Source of the DNA: Candidatus Geothermocultor quzhuomuensis
GTDB lineage: Bacteria > Actinomycetota > Aquicultoria > Geothermocultorales > Geothermocultoraceae
Reading direction: 5' to 3'
NCBI GenBank assembly: GCA_015711795.1
Contig: JACVJC010000009.1
Coordinates: forward strand, 1-64,000
Length of the DNA: 64,000 nt
Shown: positions 7,927 to 19,992 of the stretch, piece by piece
Numbering within the stretch: the stretch's first letter is position 1
Layout of the letters: each line of letters starts with the position of its first letter
Translations under genes and position numbers: made by a program
The notes under the pieces: generated by a model
Databases searched by the model: none
Told to the model about the DNA's origin: nothing
The model's input: only the letters and a program-made list of their open reading frames with translations

Positions 7927-9384
7927 TTACAGGGTGGGTTTCTCTTTGAAGCCAAAGGCTTGTTCAAAAGCATAGGCAACCCGCAAAATGATTTCTTCGC
8001 CAAAAGCTGGTCCAATAATTTGAAGCCCAACTGGCAGTCCATGGGAAAGACCGCAAGGAACAGAAATTGCAGGTAATCCTGCTAAATTAACTGGGATGGT
8101 GCAAATATCGGACATATACATCGCTAAAGGGTTATCATATTTCTCACCTATTTTAAAGGCAACCGTGGGAGAAGTAGGGGAAACTAAAACATCATACTTC
8201 TCAAAAGCTTTTTTGAAATCTTCAACAATTAAGGTTCTAACTTTTTGCGCTTGACCATAGTAAGCCTCGTAATAGCCAGCTGAAAGGGCATAAGTACCAA
8301 GCATAATTCGGCGCTTTACCTCGTCACCAAATCCTTCACCTCTTGTTTTCATATACATCTCAACCATATCTTCAACCTTTTGGGAAGTGCGAAAGCCATA
8401 GCGAACACCATCGTAGCGGGCAAGATTAGATGATGCCTCAGCTGGAGCAATAATATAATATGCCGAAAGAGCATAATCTGAATGGGGTAAAGTTGTTTCC
8501 TCGATGATAGCTCCTAACCTTTCAAGGAGGGATAAAGATTTTTTAAAGTTGACTTTAACTCCTTCTTCAATTCCTTCCCCGATAAGTTCTTTAAGCATTC
8601 CAATCTTTATTCCCTTAATCTCATCTTTTAATGCTTCAAGATAATTAGGTGGTTGATAGTTCAATGAAGTGCTGTCGCAAGGATCATATCCCACAATATA
8701 ATTTAAGAGTAAAGCACAATCAGTCACATCTTTTGTGATTGGCCCTATTTGATCAAGGGAAGAAGCAAAAGCCACTAAGCCATATCGGGAAACCAAACCA
8801 TAAGTCGGTTTTAATCCAACAACCCCGCAAAGGGCAGCTGGTTGCCTAATGGAACCACCCGTATCAGAACCCAAAGATATAATAGCTTCATCAGCAGCTA
8901 TAGCAGCAGCGGAACCACCTGATGAACCTCCAGGGACTCGCCCCAAATCCCAAGGATTTTTAGTTGGAAAAAAGCTAGAGTTTTCAGTTGAAGAGCCCAT
9001 AGCAAATTCATCCATATTAGTTTTACCAATCATCACAATGTTCTCCCTCAAAAGCCTTTCGATAACAGTTGCATTATATTGGGGAATGAAATTGCTGAGA
9101 ATTTTGGAGCCACAAGTGGTTAAAACTCCCTTGGTGCAAATAACATCTTTGATAGCTATGGGAATACCAGCTAAAGGAGAAATTTCCTCGCCATTCTTTA
9201 TTTTTTTATCCACTGCTTTTGCCTCTTTAAAAGCTCTCTCCTCAATTAAAGTGATATAAGACTTAACTTTTTCTTCAACTTTTTTAATTCGACTAAAAAC
9301 AGACTGGCAAATTTCAACAGCGGAAATTTCCCTGGAAACAAGCATCTTATTCAGATGATGAGCTGTTAACTTATAAAGTTCCAA
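7927..9384 (-). CDS. gatA: Asp-tRNA(Asn)/Glu-tRNA(Gln) amidotransferase subunit A
   Basis: GatA is the glutaminase subunit that releases ammonia from glutamine for GatB. The product has 485 residues, the usual length. It has the amidase signature with the Ser-cis-Ser-Lys triad: Lys in [17 protein letters not shown], and the two serines in GSSTENSSF...[14 protein letters not shown] and [19 protein letters not shown] at 9384 is chosen, giving [15 protein letters not shown], with AGGTG 7-8 bases upstream; the longer frame from 9465 would add an atypical 27-residue N-terminus. It lies downstream of gatC with a 174-base spacer that holds two small hairpins. Confidence 0.96.
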   Translation of the reverse strand: MELYKLTAHHLNKMLVSREISAVEICQSVFSRIKKVEEKVKSYITLIEERAFKEAKAVDKKIKNGEEISPLAGIPIAIKDVICTKGVLTTCGSKILSNFIPQYNATVIERLLRENIVMIGKTNMDEFAMGSSTENSSFFPTKNPWDLGRVPGGSSGGSAAAIAADEAIISLGSDTGGSIRQPAALCGVVGLKPTYGLVSRYGLVAFASSLDQIGPITKDVTDCALLLNYIVGYDPCDSTSLNYQPPNYLEALKDEIKGIKIGMLKELIGEGIEEGVKVNFKKSLSLLERLGAIIEETTLPHSDYALSAYYIIAPAEASSNLARYDGVRYGFRTSQKVEDMVEMYMKTRGEGFGDEVKRRIMLGTYALSAGYYEAYYGQAQKVRTLIVEDFKKAFEKYDVLVSPTSPTVAFKIGEKYDNPLAMYMSDICTIPVNLAGLPAISVPCGLSHGLPVGLQIIGPAFGEEIILRVAYAFEQAFGFKEKPTL

Positions 9385-9503
9385 ACTTTCACACCTCACA
9401 CTCTCAATAAGCCCTAAATATTCACCAGAGGTTAAGAGTAAACAGTTAGCAGCAAACCTTAGCACTCTTCTTTTATCCCCTCCTAAAGGTACCCCACATT
9501 AAT

Positions 9504-9555
9504 CCTTCCTCAGAGGGGAAGGAAAAGTGCTACCTGCAATCTGCTTTTCAGCACT
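9504..9555 (-). other. Two small hairpins in the gatC-gatA spacer
   Basis: On the minus strand AGTGCT...AGCACT (9555-9550 with 9531-9526) is followed by TTTTCC, and then CCTTCC-N7-GGAAGG (9522-9504) forms a second stem. They could reduce read-through from gatC to gatA or protect the message. No known regulatory RNA is recognised. Confidence 0.35.
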
Positions 9556-9558
9556 CCT

Positions 9559-9843
9559 CTATACTATTTTTGGAACCTTAAAAGCTTGGTTTTCCTTCTC
9601 TGGAGCATTAGAAAGAGCTTTTTCCTCTGAAAAAGATGGTTTTGCCTTATCTTCCCGAAAAACATTTCTTAAGGGAATAACATGGGAAGTCGGAAAAACA
9701 TTGGAAGTATCTAACTTTTTTATCTTTTCAGCATGGTCAAGAACTTGACTAAGCTGTTTAGTAAACTTTTCTTTTTCTTCTTCACTTAAAGCAAGTCGCG
9801 CTAGAAGAGCAACATGCTCAACCTCTTTCTTGCTAATTGCCAA
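9559..9843 (-). CDS. gatC: Asp-tRNA(Asn)/Glu-tRNA(Gln) amidotransferase subunit C
   Basis: GatC is the small subunit that wraps and stabilises GatA and GatB. The 94-residue product has the standard form: MAISKKEVEHVALLARLALS at the N-terminus, EEEKEKFTKQLSQVLDHAEKI and DTSNVFPTSHVIPLRNVFR. The start is TTG, immediately after the TAA of the CPBP gene and 6 bases after GGAGGG, so it is translated as part of the ligA-CPBP-gatC-gatA unit. Confidence 0.95.
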   Translation of the reverse strand: MAISKKEVEHVALLARLALSEEEKEKFTKQLSQVLDHAEKIKKLDTSNVFPTSHVIPLRNVFREDKAKPSFSEEKALSNAPEKENQAFKVPKIV

Positions 9844-12617
<2,774 letters not shown>

Positions 12618-12664
12618 TCAAGTTTAAGTGTTAAATTAAGAGTGACCGTGAATTTTTTGATTGC

Positions 12665-12694
12665 TTGAATAAAAGAGACTAAAAATATTATACA
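12665..12694 (+). promoter_or_regulatory. Predicted sigma-70-type promoter of pyk
   Basis: TTGAAT (12665-12670) and TATACA (12689-12694) are 18 bases apart, 38 bases before the pyk ATG. It lies in the divergent ligA-pyk spacer. Consensus match is moderate and no start site is known. Confidence 0.45.
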
Positions 12695-12731
12695 ATACTT
12701 GCTCCTCTATCGAGTTAATCAAGGGGAAAAA

Positions 12732-14135
12732 ATGGGAAAAACCAAAATTGTTTGTACTCTGGGTCCATCTTCCAGTGACGAGAAAATCCTCAAAAAAATG
12801 ATTTCCTCAGGAATGAATGTAGCTCGATTAAACTTTTCTCATGGAACCCATCAGGAGCAAAAAGAGAGAATCAAGAAAATAAAAAGGCTCTCTCAAGAAA
12901 TGGGTAAACCTATCGCTATCATCTTAGACCTTCAGGGACCGAGAATCAGACTGGGCAATTTAAAAGAAACTTTTTTGAGAAAAGGCTCAACAGTCACCCT
13001 AACTTTCGATAAAAGACCCTCAAAAGAGAAAATACCTCTTGATTTTGACTTATCTACTGAGGTTAAGCCCGGAGAGAGTCTCCTCCTTTGCGATGGCTTA
13101 GTTGAGCTAAAGGTAAAAAAGGTTAAAGGAAAAGATATTGAGTGTCTGGTAATTTCTGGTGGCAAGATTTCTTCCCATAAAGGCGTTAATCTACCTGAAG
13201 TTCCTTTAAAAACACCAGCTCTTACCCTAAAAGACAAAGAAGATTTAAAGTTCGGTTTGAAACATGGAGTTGATTTCGTTGCCCTTTCCTTTGTCCGCCA
13301 AGCCAAAGATATCCTCGAACTAAAAGACTTAATTAAAAAAGAAGGATTTGATGTGCCGGTAGTTGCTAAGATTGAGAAAAAAGAAGCCCTTAAAAATATT
13401 GATGAAATCATTGAACACTCAGATGGAATTATGGTTGCCCGAGGAGATTTAGGGGTAGAAATCTCAACTGAAAAAGTTCCAATTATCCAGAAAGAAATAA
13501 TCGCTAAAACTAATGAGAAGGGGAAACCAGTTATCACCGCTACCCAGATGCTCGAATCGATGATAAATTCTCCTAAGCCAACCAGGGCTGAAGCTAGCGA
13601 TGTTGCTAATGCCATCTTTGACGGAACTGATGCCGTTATGCTTTCTGGTGAGACAGCAATTGGCATAGACCCAGTTAATGTAGTCAAAACAATGGAAAAA
13701 ATCATCGAAAATACCGAAAGCTATCTTGACTATGAAGACATTTTAAGAAAAAGAGGCGAGTGGGTTGAGAAAAATACGTCTGATGCTATTAGTTTTGCCG
13801 CTTGTGAATTGGCTAAGAAACTCAAAGTAAAGGCGATTATTACAGCAACTCAATCTGGATACACTGCCCGCCAAGTTTCTAAGTACCGACCTCAAGCTCC
13901 AATTATTGCTATAACCCCTAACCCTCAAGCCTACCGCCAACTTTTACTTTCTTGGGGAATTATCCCGCTACTCGTTAAACCGAGCCGAAATATCGATGAA
14001 ATATTGGTCAAGGCAGTAAAAAGCGCTAAAGAAGCATCTCTTGTTAAAAAAGGTGACCAGGTTATCATAACAGCTGGTGTGCTAGCCAATGTTCCAGGAA
14101 CAACCAATATGATTAAAGTTCATCAAGTTGAGTAA
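12732..14135 (+). CDS. pyk: Pyruvate kinase
   Basis: Pyruvate kinase transfers phosphate from phosphoenolpyruvate to ADP in the last step of glycolysis. The 467-residue protein starts MGKTKIVCTLGPSSSDEKIL. It has the active-site segments MNVARLNFSHGTHQEQ, AIILDLQGPRIRLG, VVAKIEKKEAL, DGIMVARGDLGVEI, GKPVITATQMLESMI (with PTRAEASDVANAIFDGTDAVM) and a C-terminal allosteric-site fold. The extra phosphotransferase domain seen in some Firmicutes is absent. ATG at 12732 is preferred to the upstream frame start because of AAGGGG about 6 bases before it. Confidence 0.97.
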   Translation: MGKTKIVCTLGPSSSDEKILKKMISSGMNVARLNFSHGTHQEQKERIKKIKRLSQEMGKPIAIILDLQGPRIRLGNLKETFLRKGSTVTLTFDKRPSKEKIPLDFDLSTEVKPGESLLLCDGLVELKVKKVKGKDIECLVISGGKISSHKGVNLPEVPLKTPALTLKDKEDLKFGLKHGVDFVALSFVRQAKDILELKDLIKKEGFDVPVVAKIEKKEALKNIDEIIEHSDGIMVARGDLGVEISTEKVPIIQKEIIAKTNEKGKPVITATQMLESMINSPKPTRAEASDVANAIFDGTDAVMLSGETAIGIDPVNVVKTMEKIIENTESYLDYEDILRKRGEWVEKNTSDAISFAACELAKKLKVKAIITATQSGYTARQVSKYRPQAPIIAITPNPQAYRQLLLSWGIIPLLVKPSRNIDEILVKAVKSAKEASLVKKGDQVIITAGVLANVPGTTNMIKVHQVE

Positions 14136-14407
14136 GAAGGAGAGAGCAGAGAGCAGTAAACAGTGTTAGAGTATAAGTCAAGCTTTGCCTGCAGCAGGCA
14201 AGTAGTTAGTAGCAAGGGATACAAAAGGGTTCAGGAGCTAGCGAGCCCGCTTGTTTGCAGACAAGTGTTTAGGGTTCAGTCAAAATTCACTAGACCCTGA
14301 CAACTGGACTAATTTGAAACTTGTAACTTAGGCAAGGAAAAATAAAGAAAAGACGAAAAATTTTGACTTCAATCTAGTGAGCTTCAGCCTATTGAGAGGA
14401 GGAAGTG

Positions 14408-15157
14408 ATGAAAAGGATACTCAGCGTCTTACTTAATTTAATTGAAAATCAAAAGAACTCAAGTTTATCGAGAAAAGATTTTTTCAAAGTCCTCTTTTTA
14501 CTCCTAGTTTTTGGCTGCAGTCAAAAACCTCTTCTTAAAGAAAAAAATAGTTCTAAAACCAGACCAACCGAAGAAATAATCCCTCTCCCTTCTCCTCAAT
14601 TAAAAGGAATTATTTCATTGGAAGAAGCATTAGCTAAGAGACGTTCAAAACGAGCATTCTTAAAAAAAGACCTTGAGCTAAAAGAAATTTCCCAACTCCT
14701 CTGGGCAGCCCAAGGAATAACCGAACCAATAAGCGGTTTCAGGACTGCTCCTTCAGCCGGTGCTTTATACCCATTAGAAGTTTATCTTGTCAAAAAAGAA
14801 GGTGTTTATCATTACAACCTTCAAGAACAAACTCTTGAAATGATTCTCAAAGGAGATAAAAGAAGACTACTGGCTGTTGCGGCTCTAAATCAAGATGCTC
14901 CCCGAGAAGCCCCAGTAACTTTCGTCATCACTGCAGTTTTTCAAAGGACAGCGGTTAAATATGGAGATAGAGCAGAAAGATATGTCAAAATTGAAGTTGG
15001 CCATGTTGGGCAAAATATTCTCCTTCAAGCAGTTGCCCTAGGGTTAGGAGGAGTCCCCATGGGAGCTTTTTATGACGATATGGTTCAAGAAACCTTATCT
15101 TTGCCCCAAGACCATAAGCCCCTCTACCTCATTCCCATCGGCCACCCTGCCGAATAA
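14408..15157 (+). CDS. SagB/ThcOx-type nitroreductase-domain lipoprotein
   Basis: The 249-residue product has a lipoprotein-type N-terminus (FFKVLFLLLVFGC, lipobox LVFGC) and then a nitroreductase-fold domain of the SagB/ThcOx type: SLEEALAKRRSKRAFLKK, ELKEISQLLWAAQGIT, RTAPSAGALYPLEVYLV, VEVGHVGQNILLQAVALGLG-like VKIEVGHVGQNI, and PIGHPAE at the end. Such domains bind FMN and act as oxidoreductases; most SagB proteins modify peptides, but no peptide gene or YcaO partner is visible here. ATG at 14408 sits 5 bases after GGAGG. Its predicted outside location suggests a role in envelope redox chemistry. Confidence 0.75.
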   Translation: MKRILSVLLNLIENQKNSSLSRKDFFKVLFLLLVFGCSQKPLLKEKNSSKTRPTEEIIPLPSPQLKGIISLEEALAKRRSKRAFLKKDLELKEISQLLWAAQGITEPISGFRTAPSAGALYPLEVYLVKKEGVYHYNLQEQTLEMILKGDKRRLLAVAALNQDAPREAPVTFVITAVFQRTAVKYGDRAERYVKIEVGHVGQNILLQAVALGLGGVPMGAFYDDMVQETLSLPQDHKPLYLIPIGHPAE

Positions 15158-15246
15158 AACACTAGACTGAAGTCTAAAGTGATTAGGCTGAAATTTAATT
15201 TTTTGAAAAGTTTAGTCTCAAAATTGAAAAAAATTACTCTCTTTGA

Positions 15247-15280
15247 CTTTTGCCACTTCCCAAGAATTGTGAGAATAACA
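15247..15280 (+). repeat. Short 3'-end repeat, copy 2
   Basis: TTTTGCCACTTCCCAAG followed by AATTGTGAGAATAACA, related to 7895-7926 and 21590-21620. It lies between the convergent ends of the SagB-like and UPF0280 genes. Confidence 0.45.
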
Positions 15281-15312
15281 TGGTTTTGAGCTTTGATTAT
15301 TTGCTTTATAAT

Positions 15313-16035
15313 TTAAAGAGGAATAAGCTTCACGTTGCCCCAGGCGCCAATTTGGTCATCCTTGATGATTACTACTCCTGATAAGTCTTCGATGGTTTGA
15401 GCCAATTTGAGTCCTTTTTGAATATCCTTTTTAGTTTGAATTATATTGCCGATAGCAGTTGCCGCTGCATCAGCCAAGCAGGTGTCTTTTGATAAAACTA
15501 CTACAGCGTTAGCCATCCCAAAACTAAAGGAATGACCAACCGTTCCTGAAGAAGTGCAAATTCCCAAAGGAGTTTGCTTTGGTTCAACTTTGAGAGCTAC
15601 CTTATTGCTTAAAGGAGATTCGCCAGCGTAAATAGCTATTTTTCTTGACTTTGAAACCTTAAGAAAAATATCGCCACCATTTTCAACAACTACTTCGGGA
15701 GAATATTGAAGTAAGTCTTTCCCGACAAACTCCGCAATTGCTCCAGCCACTGCTGCCATTGGTCCAACGCCAGCTTTTTCCGACGCCTTTGCCATTCGCC
15801 TAACAATGGGAGGAGCACTATCGGGAACCTCAACAGGAGCAAAACTCTCCACAAAAAGAGGGAATCCATGAATGAATTTCTCCAGTTCTTCCCGATAGTG
15901 AAGAACTGCTTTCAAGGCTTCTTTTTTAAGATTTTTTTTTGCTGCCACCCATAAATCAGTTTCCCTAACAACAACTTGAAAAGAAGTAAGGCCACGACTC
16001 CACATTTTCCGTCGATAAAAGCGAGGCTCATACAT
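15313..16035 (-). CDS. UPF0280 family protein (ApbE superfamily, COG2122)
   Basis: The 240-residue product begins MYEPRFYRRKMWSRGLTSFQ and has the family segments MAAVAGAIAEFVGKDLL, VVVENGGDIFLK, GICTSSGTVGHSFSFGMANA, VVVLSKDTCLADAAATAIGN and IEDLSGVVIIKDDQIGAWG. The fold is related to ApbE, which attaches FMN to membrane and periplasmic flavoproteins, and the VENGGDIF and GTVGHS segments match ApbE-like positions. The biochemical role of UPF0280 itself is not established. Nearby genes for extracytoplasmic redox proteins make a flavin-linked role plausible but unproven. Confidence 0.85.
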   Translation of the reverse strand: MYEPRFYRRKMWSRGLTSFQVVVRETDLWVAAKKNLKKEALKAVLHYREELEKFIHGFPLFVESFAPVEVPDSAPPIVRRMAKASEKAGVGPMAAVAGAIAEFVGKDLLQYSPEVVVENGGDIFLKVSKSRKIAIYAGESPLSNKVALKVEPKQTPLGICTSSGTVGHSFSFGMANAVVVLSKDTCLADAAATAIGNIIQTKKDIQKGLKLAQTIEDLSGVVIIKDDQIGAWGNVKLIPL

Positions 16036-16220
16036 ATCACTATTATAACTTTATTACAGGTGAGATATAAAATCATTTCAAGCTACTAACCAGTTAAACA
16101 ACTTATTAGCTAAACCGCTTGTCAGTTGATTTGCTTGCTGTTCGCTGATTTAAGATTTAATAAATAGAGCTTATGATTTGCATTCTAGAATTGTCTTTGA
16201 ATATAACTTTTAACAAATTT

Positions 16221-18728
16221 TCAGAGATAGTTAATCTTAAAAATTTGAATGCGGGCATTCCCTGTATCAGCGACATAAAGAAAGGAATCTCTAACTACTA
16301 AATCAGCGGGAGAATTAAATTGACTAGCAAATCTTCCAAAGGAACCATATTGAAAAAAATTTCCCTGAAGACCTTTTTCAAATCCAATTATCTCGTTTAG
16401 TTTAGTTACAAAAATTGTTCCTTGCTTGTCAAGGGCTATTCGACCACCCCCAAAACCTTTGAAAGCCTCGATTTCCCCCCTCTATCTCGTGAAAGGAAGT
16501 GTCAACTACTCTTTTAGTAGACAAATCCAAAAGAGCTAAAGCATAACAAGAAACTACTTTCCTGCCCATGAAACACTCACCTATAGCTGAAAGAAAAACC
16601 CTTCCTTCTTCGCTTGAAGCTAAGCCAAGTGGCTCTGCAAAGAGGAGAGAATCATTAAACCTCTTTAAGTCCTGAAGATAATCAATAAGGGTTAAGAGCT
16701 GCCCTTCCTTATTAAAAATCTGGATATAGCTTCCGGTTAAAGTTTCCTTCTCTGAGTAAACAAAATAAAGATTTTCAGAAGAATCAAGACAAAAGTCAAC
16801 TAAGGAGACTCCAGAAGAAGATTGAGTCAAAAACTTACCCTCGAAAGCTAAAGAGGAGATAGAGTTTTGAAAAGTTAAGAAAAAGATAGAGTCTCGATAA
16901 CCAGCTAAATAAATATTGCCCTTTTGGCTAACTCTTATTAATTCAGGCTTGAAATTTGGCAAGCTTAAAACAAATTCCTCAGTTTTGCCCTGGGACAAAT
17001 CTATTTTTAAAAGACGAGTTGCTAGTGACTCTTTTTCGAGATTTTCCTCCTTAGCTAAATCAATAACCAGCAGATTTAATTTTTTATCTAGAGCTAAAGA
17101 TATTGGTTTAATAAGAGGGTAGCCAGTTTTCTTGCTAATCTCTTCTTTAAATTCGAGCACTAAGCTCATATTAATTCTCATTTCTGATGGGTAAAAATTT
17201 AATTTATATGTTTCCATTTCCCCTTCTCTACCACGCATTTTAAAGGGAGGCATTTTTTCAGCATAGACACTTATTTCTTTGAAAAACTCCTTGGCACTTT
17301 CAAAGGTAGTTTGAGAGATTAAAAGAGGAATATTAAGTGATTTTGCTAATTCCTGAATCCGCTCAGCCAAATTAACTGTATCTCCGATAACTGTGTATTC
17401 CATTCTTTCTTCGCTGCCAATGTTGCCAATGACCACTTCTCCTGTGCTGATTCCCATGCTAATAGCTAATATTAATCTCACTTTCGCCTTTTTTCCTTCT
17501 CTCTTCATTAAAACTTTTAAGTTCTTCCATCATCTCTCTTGAAGTTGAAATAGCTCTTTTAGCATGGTCAGGTTGTTCAAGAGGAGTTCCAAAAACTATG
17601 AGCATAGCGTCACCAATAAACTTATTGATTATTCCCCCATGCTTGAAAACAATCCTTCCCATAAGGGAGAAGTACCGATTTAACAAATCAACCACTTGTC
17701 GAGCTGCCAACTTTTCTGAAAGTCTAGTAAAGCCTTTGATGTCAACAAAGAGAACACTAATAACCCGACTTTCAGTTCCTAGCGAAAGTTTCCCCTTAAG
17801 AACCTCATTGGCAACCTCTGGGCTAACAAAGCGTCCAAAGGTTTCTTTGATAAATTCCATTTCCTTTAATCCTTTAACCATTTGATTAAAGCTCTCAGCT
17901 AAAATCCGATTTCATCCCGGGAAACTATTCCCACCTCGACATTGAAGTTTCCTTTCTTCACTTCTTCAATTGCTTCAAGCAAGCTTGTAGTTGGAAGTGA
18001 AACACTCCGGGCAAAAAATGACAATAAACAAAAGCATAGCAATTACATAAAAGACTGTACTGGAAACATCCGACTGCAAATCAGCTATCGCTCTAAGCAC
18101 CTGAGGTGAAGCATTAACTGAAATACTTGAAGTTCTCAAAGCTATCATAATTACAAAAGATGTTAAGGGAAAAACAGAAGTAGCTAAAAAAGCAATGAGG
18201 GCTTTCTTCCACATTCGGCTTCTGACTTCCGGTCTAGCAATAAGTTTTACTCCCCCTCATAAACAGTTTGACTAATGTTGTAACTGATAACGCTGGTAAC
18301 ATAAAAGGTATAAATAATGACAAATGAACCTTGCAAAAAAAGACCTTATCCCAGCCATCAAAGCGTCAAATTCTCCATGAAACTTAGAGGTCATCACAAT
18401 CGCTTGAATAAAAATAGCAAAAGCCAACAAACCTATCCAATAGAGACTTGTGATAGGTAAACGGTAAATTTTTTGCTCAATTTCCTCCCCACTCTCTTTA
18501 ATCTTTGGAGAAGTTAAAATTTTCTGGATAGTTTAAATAAATAAAGCGCCACTAGGGATGTAACGAGCAAAACTAAGAAGTTAACAAAGATATAAATTAA
18601 TAAAAGATTTCCATGAAATCGTTGAGCTCTCTCTAGGTTAAGAAGAGCAAAGAAGCTGACCCTACTTGAAGCAATAGAGGGGAACTAACCATCGCTAAAA
18701 GATATTTTAGGCGAAGACTTAATTTCAC
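16221..18728 (-). pseudogene. Decayed class III adenylate/guanylate cyclase with membrane region, HAMP and NHL-like propeller
   Basis: Reading across frames on the minus strand gives one ancestral protein: membrane segments (VKLSLRLKYLLAMVSSPLLL onward from GTG 18728), more membrane helices, a HAMP domain (LLEAIEEVKKGNFNVEVG, 17.9 kb), a class III cyclase domain with both metal aspartates (VLFVDIKGFTRLSEK and INKFIGDAMLIVFG) and [15 protein letters not shown], then a beta-propeller tail ending DTGNARIQIFKINYL at stop 16221. At least six frame breaks are visible. Clear ones are a tandem TATTAGC duplication at 17458-17471, an extra G in the run at 16475-16480, a missing T at 17901-17904 and an extra T near 18015, plus breaks near 18640, 18530 and 18250. 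It cannot make an intact cyclase. Confidence 0.85.
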
Positions 18729-18990
18729 AACCCTTCACCTTTCTTTTGTTACCCCTCCTACAAACCTCAAGAAGTCATTTTATCAGAAAAGCAAAGCAAA
18801 GAGAAATCTTTTTAGTTTGTTGTTTTGCTTGTTGGCAATCTAGCATAAGCTAACTAAACCTTGCACCTTTATAAAGGCAACATTGGCCACTTCTCGCTTT
18901 GTGAGATATTATATTTATGCTTAACTATACCTTTACAAAAGTAGCTTTGGGTATGCAGGGTAAACTGAAAATAATTATCAAGGAGTAAAG

Positions 18991-19989
18991 ATGAACCTAA
19001 ACTCCCCTTTAAAAAGAAGGGACTTTCTTCACTATCTTTTCAAAATCATCCTATTAGCTCTTGTTGCCCCTGTTTTTTCTTGTGAGAATAAAGTAAGAGA
19101 AGAACCCACGGTAATAAAATCAAAAAAACAAAATACCTCTGAGACTCCTCCCCCTCCAAAAAAACCATTCCCTTCTCAAAAACTGCCTGACGTAGCAATT
19201 GTGAAAGGAAAAGACTTTTCTGTCATTACCAAAAAAGCCATTGATGAAATCGGCGGGATAAAAGCTTTCGTCAAGAAAGGGGATAAAGTTATCGTTAAGC
19301 CAAATCTCTGTATGGCAGGGAGAAGCCCTGAGTACGCTGTAACCACCCATCCTTTAGTTGTAGCAACCGTCGTCAAACTTTGCTATCAAGCAGGGGCAAG
19401 TAAAGTCTTTGTTTTCGATGTCCCTTTTAATGGAACACCAATTGGGGCATACAAAGACAGTGGCATTTACAAGATAGCAAGAAAAGTTGGCGCTGAATTC
19501 ATCATTCCATTAAAAAGACGTTATGCAAGAGTATCCTTTCCTCAAGGGCGAGATATAAAAGCTTGGCTCATTTACCAAGATGTTTTAGAAGCTGATGTTT
19601 TTATTAATATTCCCATCGCTAAACATCACAGTTTAGCTGGTCTAACCTTAGGAATGAAAAATGTAATGGGAGTGATTAAAAACCGTTCCCAAATTCACTG
19701 GAACATCCATCAAAGGATTGCTGATTTAAATACCGTTATTAAGTCTCACCTGACCATTGTTGATGCAACCCGTATCCTAGTGAGACATGGTCCTACTGGA
19801 GGAAGTTTAAAAGATGTGAGACATCCAAAGACTGTTATTGCTTCTGCCAATGTTGTTGCAGCTGATAGTATTGCCACCACCCTCTTTAAGAAAACCTGGA
19901 AAGATATTGGCTATATCCGTCTCGGTCAGGAAATGGGTCTTGGAGTAGCTGACTTAAAAAAACTAAAAATTTCTCGTATAAACCTTTAA
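18991..19989 (+). CDS. DUF362 domain protein with Tat/lipoprotein-type signal
   Basis: The 332-residue product starts with a twin-arginine-like motif (KRRDFL) and hydrophobic stretch ending in a lipobox-like APVFSC, so it is probably exported folded and lipid-anchored. A Pro/Lys-rich linker leads to a DUF362 domain: VIVKPNLCMAG, TTHPLVVATVVKLCYQAGAS, KDSGIYKIARKVGAEFI, INIPIAKHHSLAGLTLGMKN and NVVAADSIATTLF. DUF362 proteins are poorly understood and often linked to Fe-S proteins; this one lacks a fused ferredoxin. The next gene begins 3 bases later and encodes a membrane polyferredoxin. AAGGAG precedes the ATG. Confidence 0.85.
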   Translation: MNLNSPLKRRDFLHYLFKIILLALVAPVFSCENKVREEPTVIKSKKQNTSETPPPPKKPFPSQKLPDVAIVKGKDFSVITKKAIDEIGGIKAFVKKGDKVIVKPNLCMAGRSPEYAVTTHPLVVATVVKLCYQAGASKVFVFDVPFNGTPIGAYKDSGIYKIARKVGAEFIIPLKRRYARVSFPQGRDIKAWLIYQDVLEADVFINIPIAKHHSLAGLTLGMKNVMGVIKNRSQIHWNIHQRIADLNTVIKSHLTIVDATRILVRHGPTGGSLKDVRHPKTVIASANVVAADSIATTLFKKTWKDIGYIRLGQEMGLGVADLKKLKISRINL

Positions 19990-19992
19990 AAA

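Noticed and set aside
12932-13705. 257-residue frame antisense to pyk
   Set aside because: It lies wholly inside the well-supported pyruvate kinase gene; Ser/Pro-rich shadow frame.
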